A stretch of DNA of 64,000 nucleotides from Diphasiastrum complanatum (Eukaryota; Streptophyta; Lycopodiopsida; Lycopodiales; Lycopodiaceae). A model generated the notes under the pieces. It worked only from the letters and a program-made list of their open reading frames with translations. It was not told the origin of the DNA and did no database searches. Location: assembly GCA_029204225.1 (NCBI GenBank), contig CM055098.1:4834107-4898106 (forward strand). The letters are read 5' to 3'. Positions 63,144 to 64,000 of this stretch are shown one piece after another (the first letter of the stretch is position 1; each line of letters begins with the position of its first letter). The translations under genes and the position numbers were made by a program.

Positions 63144-64000
63144 AGCAACTCTTGCAGCTCCTAAACGAGCGACGCATCACCCAAAACAGCGATGCATCCC
63201 CCAATCTCCCTCACAGCAGCCACATCCATTATTACCGATCTTTAAACGCCTCAAACTGCAAACAGACGGAGATCATAACCCAGCAGCAGTGCCTCAAACC
63301 CACACGATTTATTCACAGCCACATCGCTCATCCATAACTTTATATCCAATTCTCACCCATCGCTCTCATCGATCTACGTTCTGCAAACCTTTCTCTCTCT
63401 CCATCTCTCAACTCACATTATCGCCCCTCTGTATCGTCTCTGAATCGCATCGTCTCTCTCTCTCTCTCCAACACACCTCTTAATCGATGTTTTATCCAAA
63501 CCTTTAAAAAACCCTAAAAAACAAAAAATTTGCACTCTCTAGTCCGACGCTCCTCTTTTTCTCTCTGAATCTATTTTATACCTTATTTCTCTCTCTAACA
63601 GCTATTTAATACCCTCTTTCTTTGTCTAAAAACTTCTAAAAGAGCTGTTATCTCACTTCAATGGCTTTGCAAATGCCCTTCAAAGGCGCTTTTAGAGCAA
63701 ACGCGGATCAATGAGAGGCTTTGAAACGCGTTTTCTCCACAATAGCCTACGGTCTCTTTCCAAAAGTTTTTAAAACATGTGATCTCTCTCTAAAATCAAC
63801 GTGACTACATTTTAATCACACTTCAATTACATTTCAATTGCCCATCAAATACGTTTTAGAGCAAACATGGATTAATGAGAATATACAAAATGTGTTTTGT
63901 CTATCATTGTTGACATTCTCTCTCCAACACCTTACTTTATGGCTATTTCTCCACCCTAAACCCTAAAAAACTCTTAAAAATAAAATCTCTCTCTCTCTCT
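63144..64000. other. 5' flank of the CWC27-type gene, pyrimidine-rich
   Basis: Many CT runs and a few accctaaa words on the plus strand. No gene recognised. It should include the promoter of the minus-strand gene. Confidence 0.45.

Noticed and set aside
63940-63970. Telomere-like accctaaa words at the right end
   Set aside because: Only about two units, too few for an interstitial telomere array.

Overview
The window looks like nuclear DNA of a land plant with a large, repeat-rich genome. The evidence is AT-rich sequence, GT-AG introns, plant-type Ty1/copia, Ty3, hAT, Helitron and LINE relics, and two plant genes of known type. The species cannot be named from this window. Introns of up to 18 kb filled with transposons would fit a gymnosperm or another large-genome plant.

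The main object is one gene that is easy to miss because it is spread over 42 kb. It encodes a CWC27/CYP57-type cyclophilin, a spliceosome-associated peptidyl-prolyl isomerase family. It lies on the minus strand from the ATG at 62887 to the stop at 20816. I assembled it by hand from 11 exons that join in frame into a 498-codon protein, with an N-terminal cyclophilin domain and a charged C-terminal tail. Intron 2 (6.7 kb, GC-AG), intron 4 (13.0 kb) and intron 5 (18.4 kb) hold almost all the mobile DNA of the right two thirds of the window.

Layout. 1-2.3 kb: LTR fragment and Helitron relic. 2.8-4.9 kb: RMA-type RING E3 ligase gene on the plus strand. 5-12.2 kb: decayed copia and LINE pieces, a 440-bp non-autonomous hAT with a perfect 8-bp target duplication, and a second Helitron relic cut by a solo LTR. 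13.5-14.0 kb: a small secreted-peptide ORF behind a triplicated TATA-containing unit. 14-20.8 kb: mostly unrecognised, with a copia fossil and a 211-bp near-perfect hairpin. 20.8-62.9 kb: the CWC27/CYP57 gene. 62.9-64 kb: its pyrimidine-rich 5' flank with a 59-codon upstream ORF.

Inside the big introns the nesting can be read. Intron 5 carries a hAT C-terminal fragment, an LTR with primer-binding site, a non-autonomous LTR element (28001-35687, duplication gttag) that was itself hit by a second LTR element (28683-33300, duplication catct) with an antisense Ty3 pol, and a 5.05-kb hAT (36562-41612) next to a 215-bp hAT-like miniature element. Intron 4 carries a copia element (46179-54828, duplication gagag) with a second copia inside it and an apparent 1.9-kb inversion. 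Intron 2 carries a 4.3-kb hAT derivative (57865-62179, duplication aatccatg) and a 433-bp miniature relative (57355-57787, duplication gtcactag).

The two clear host genes, the CWC27-type cyclophilin and the RMA-type ligase, show no visible functional link. All transposon coding regions I checked carry frameshifts, stops or deletions.
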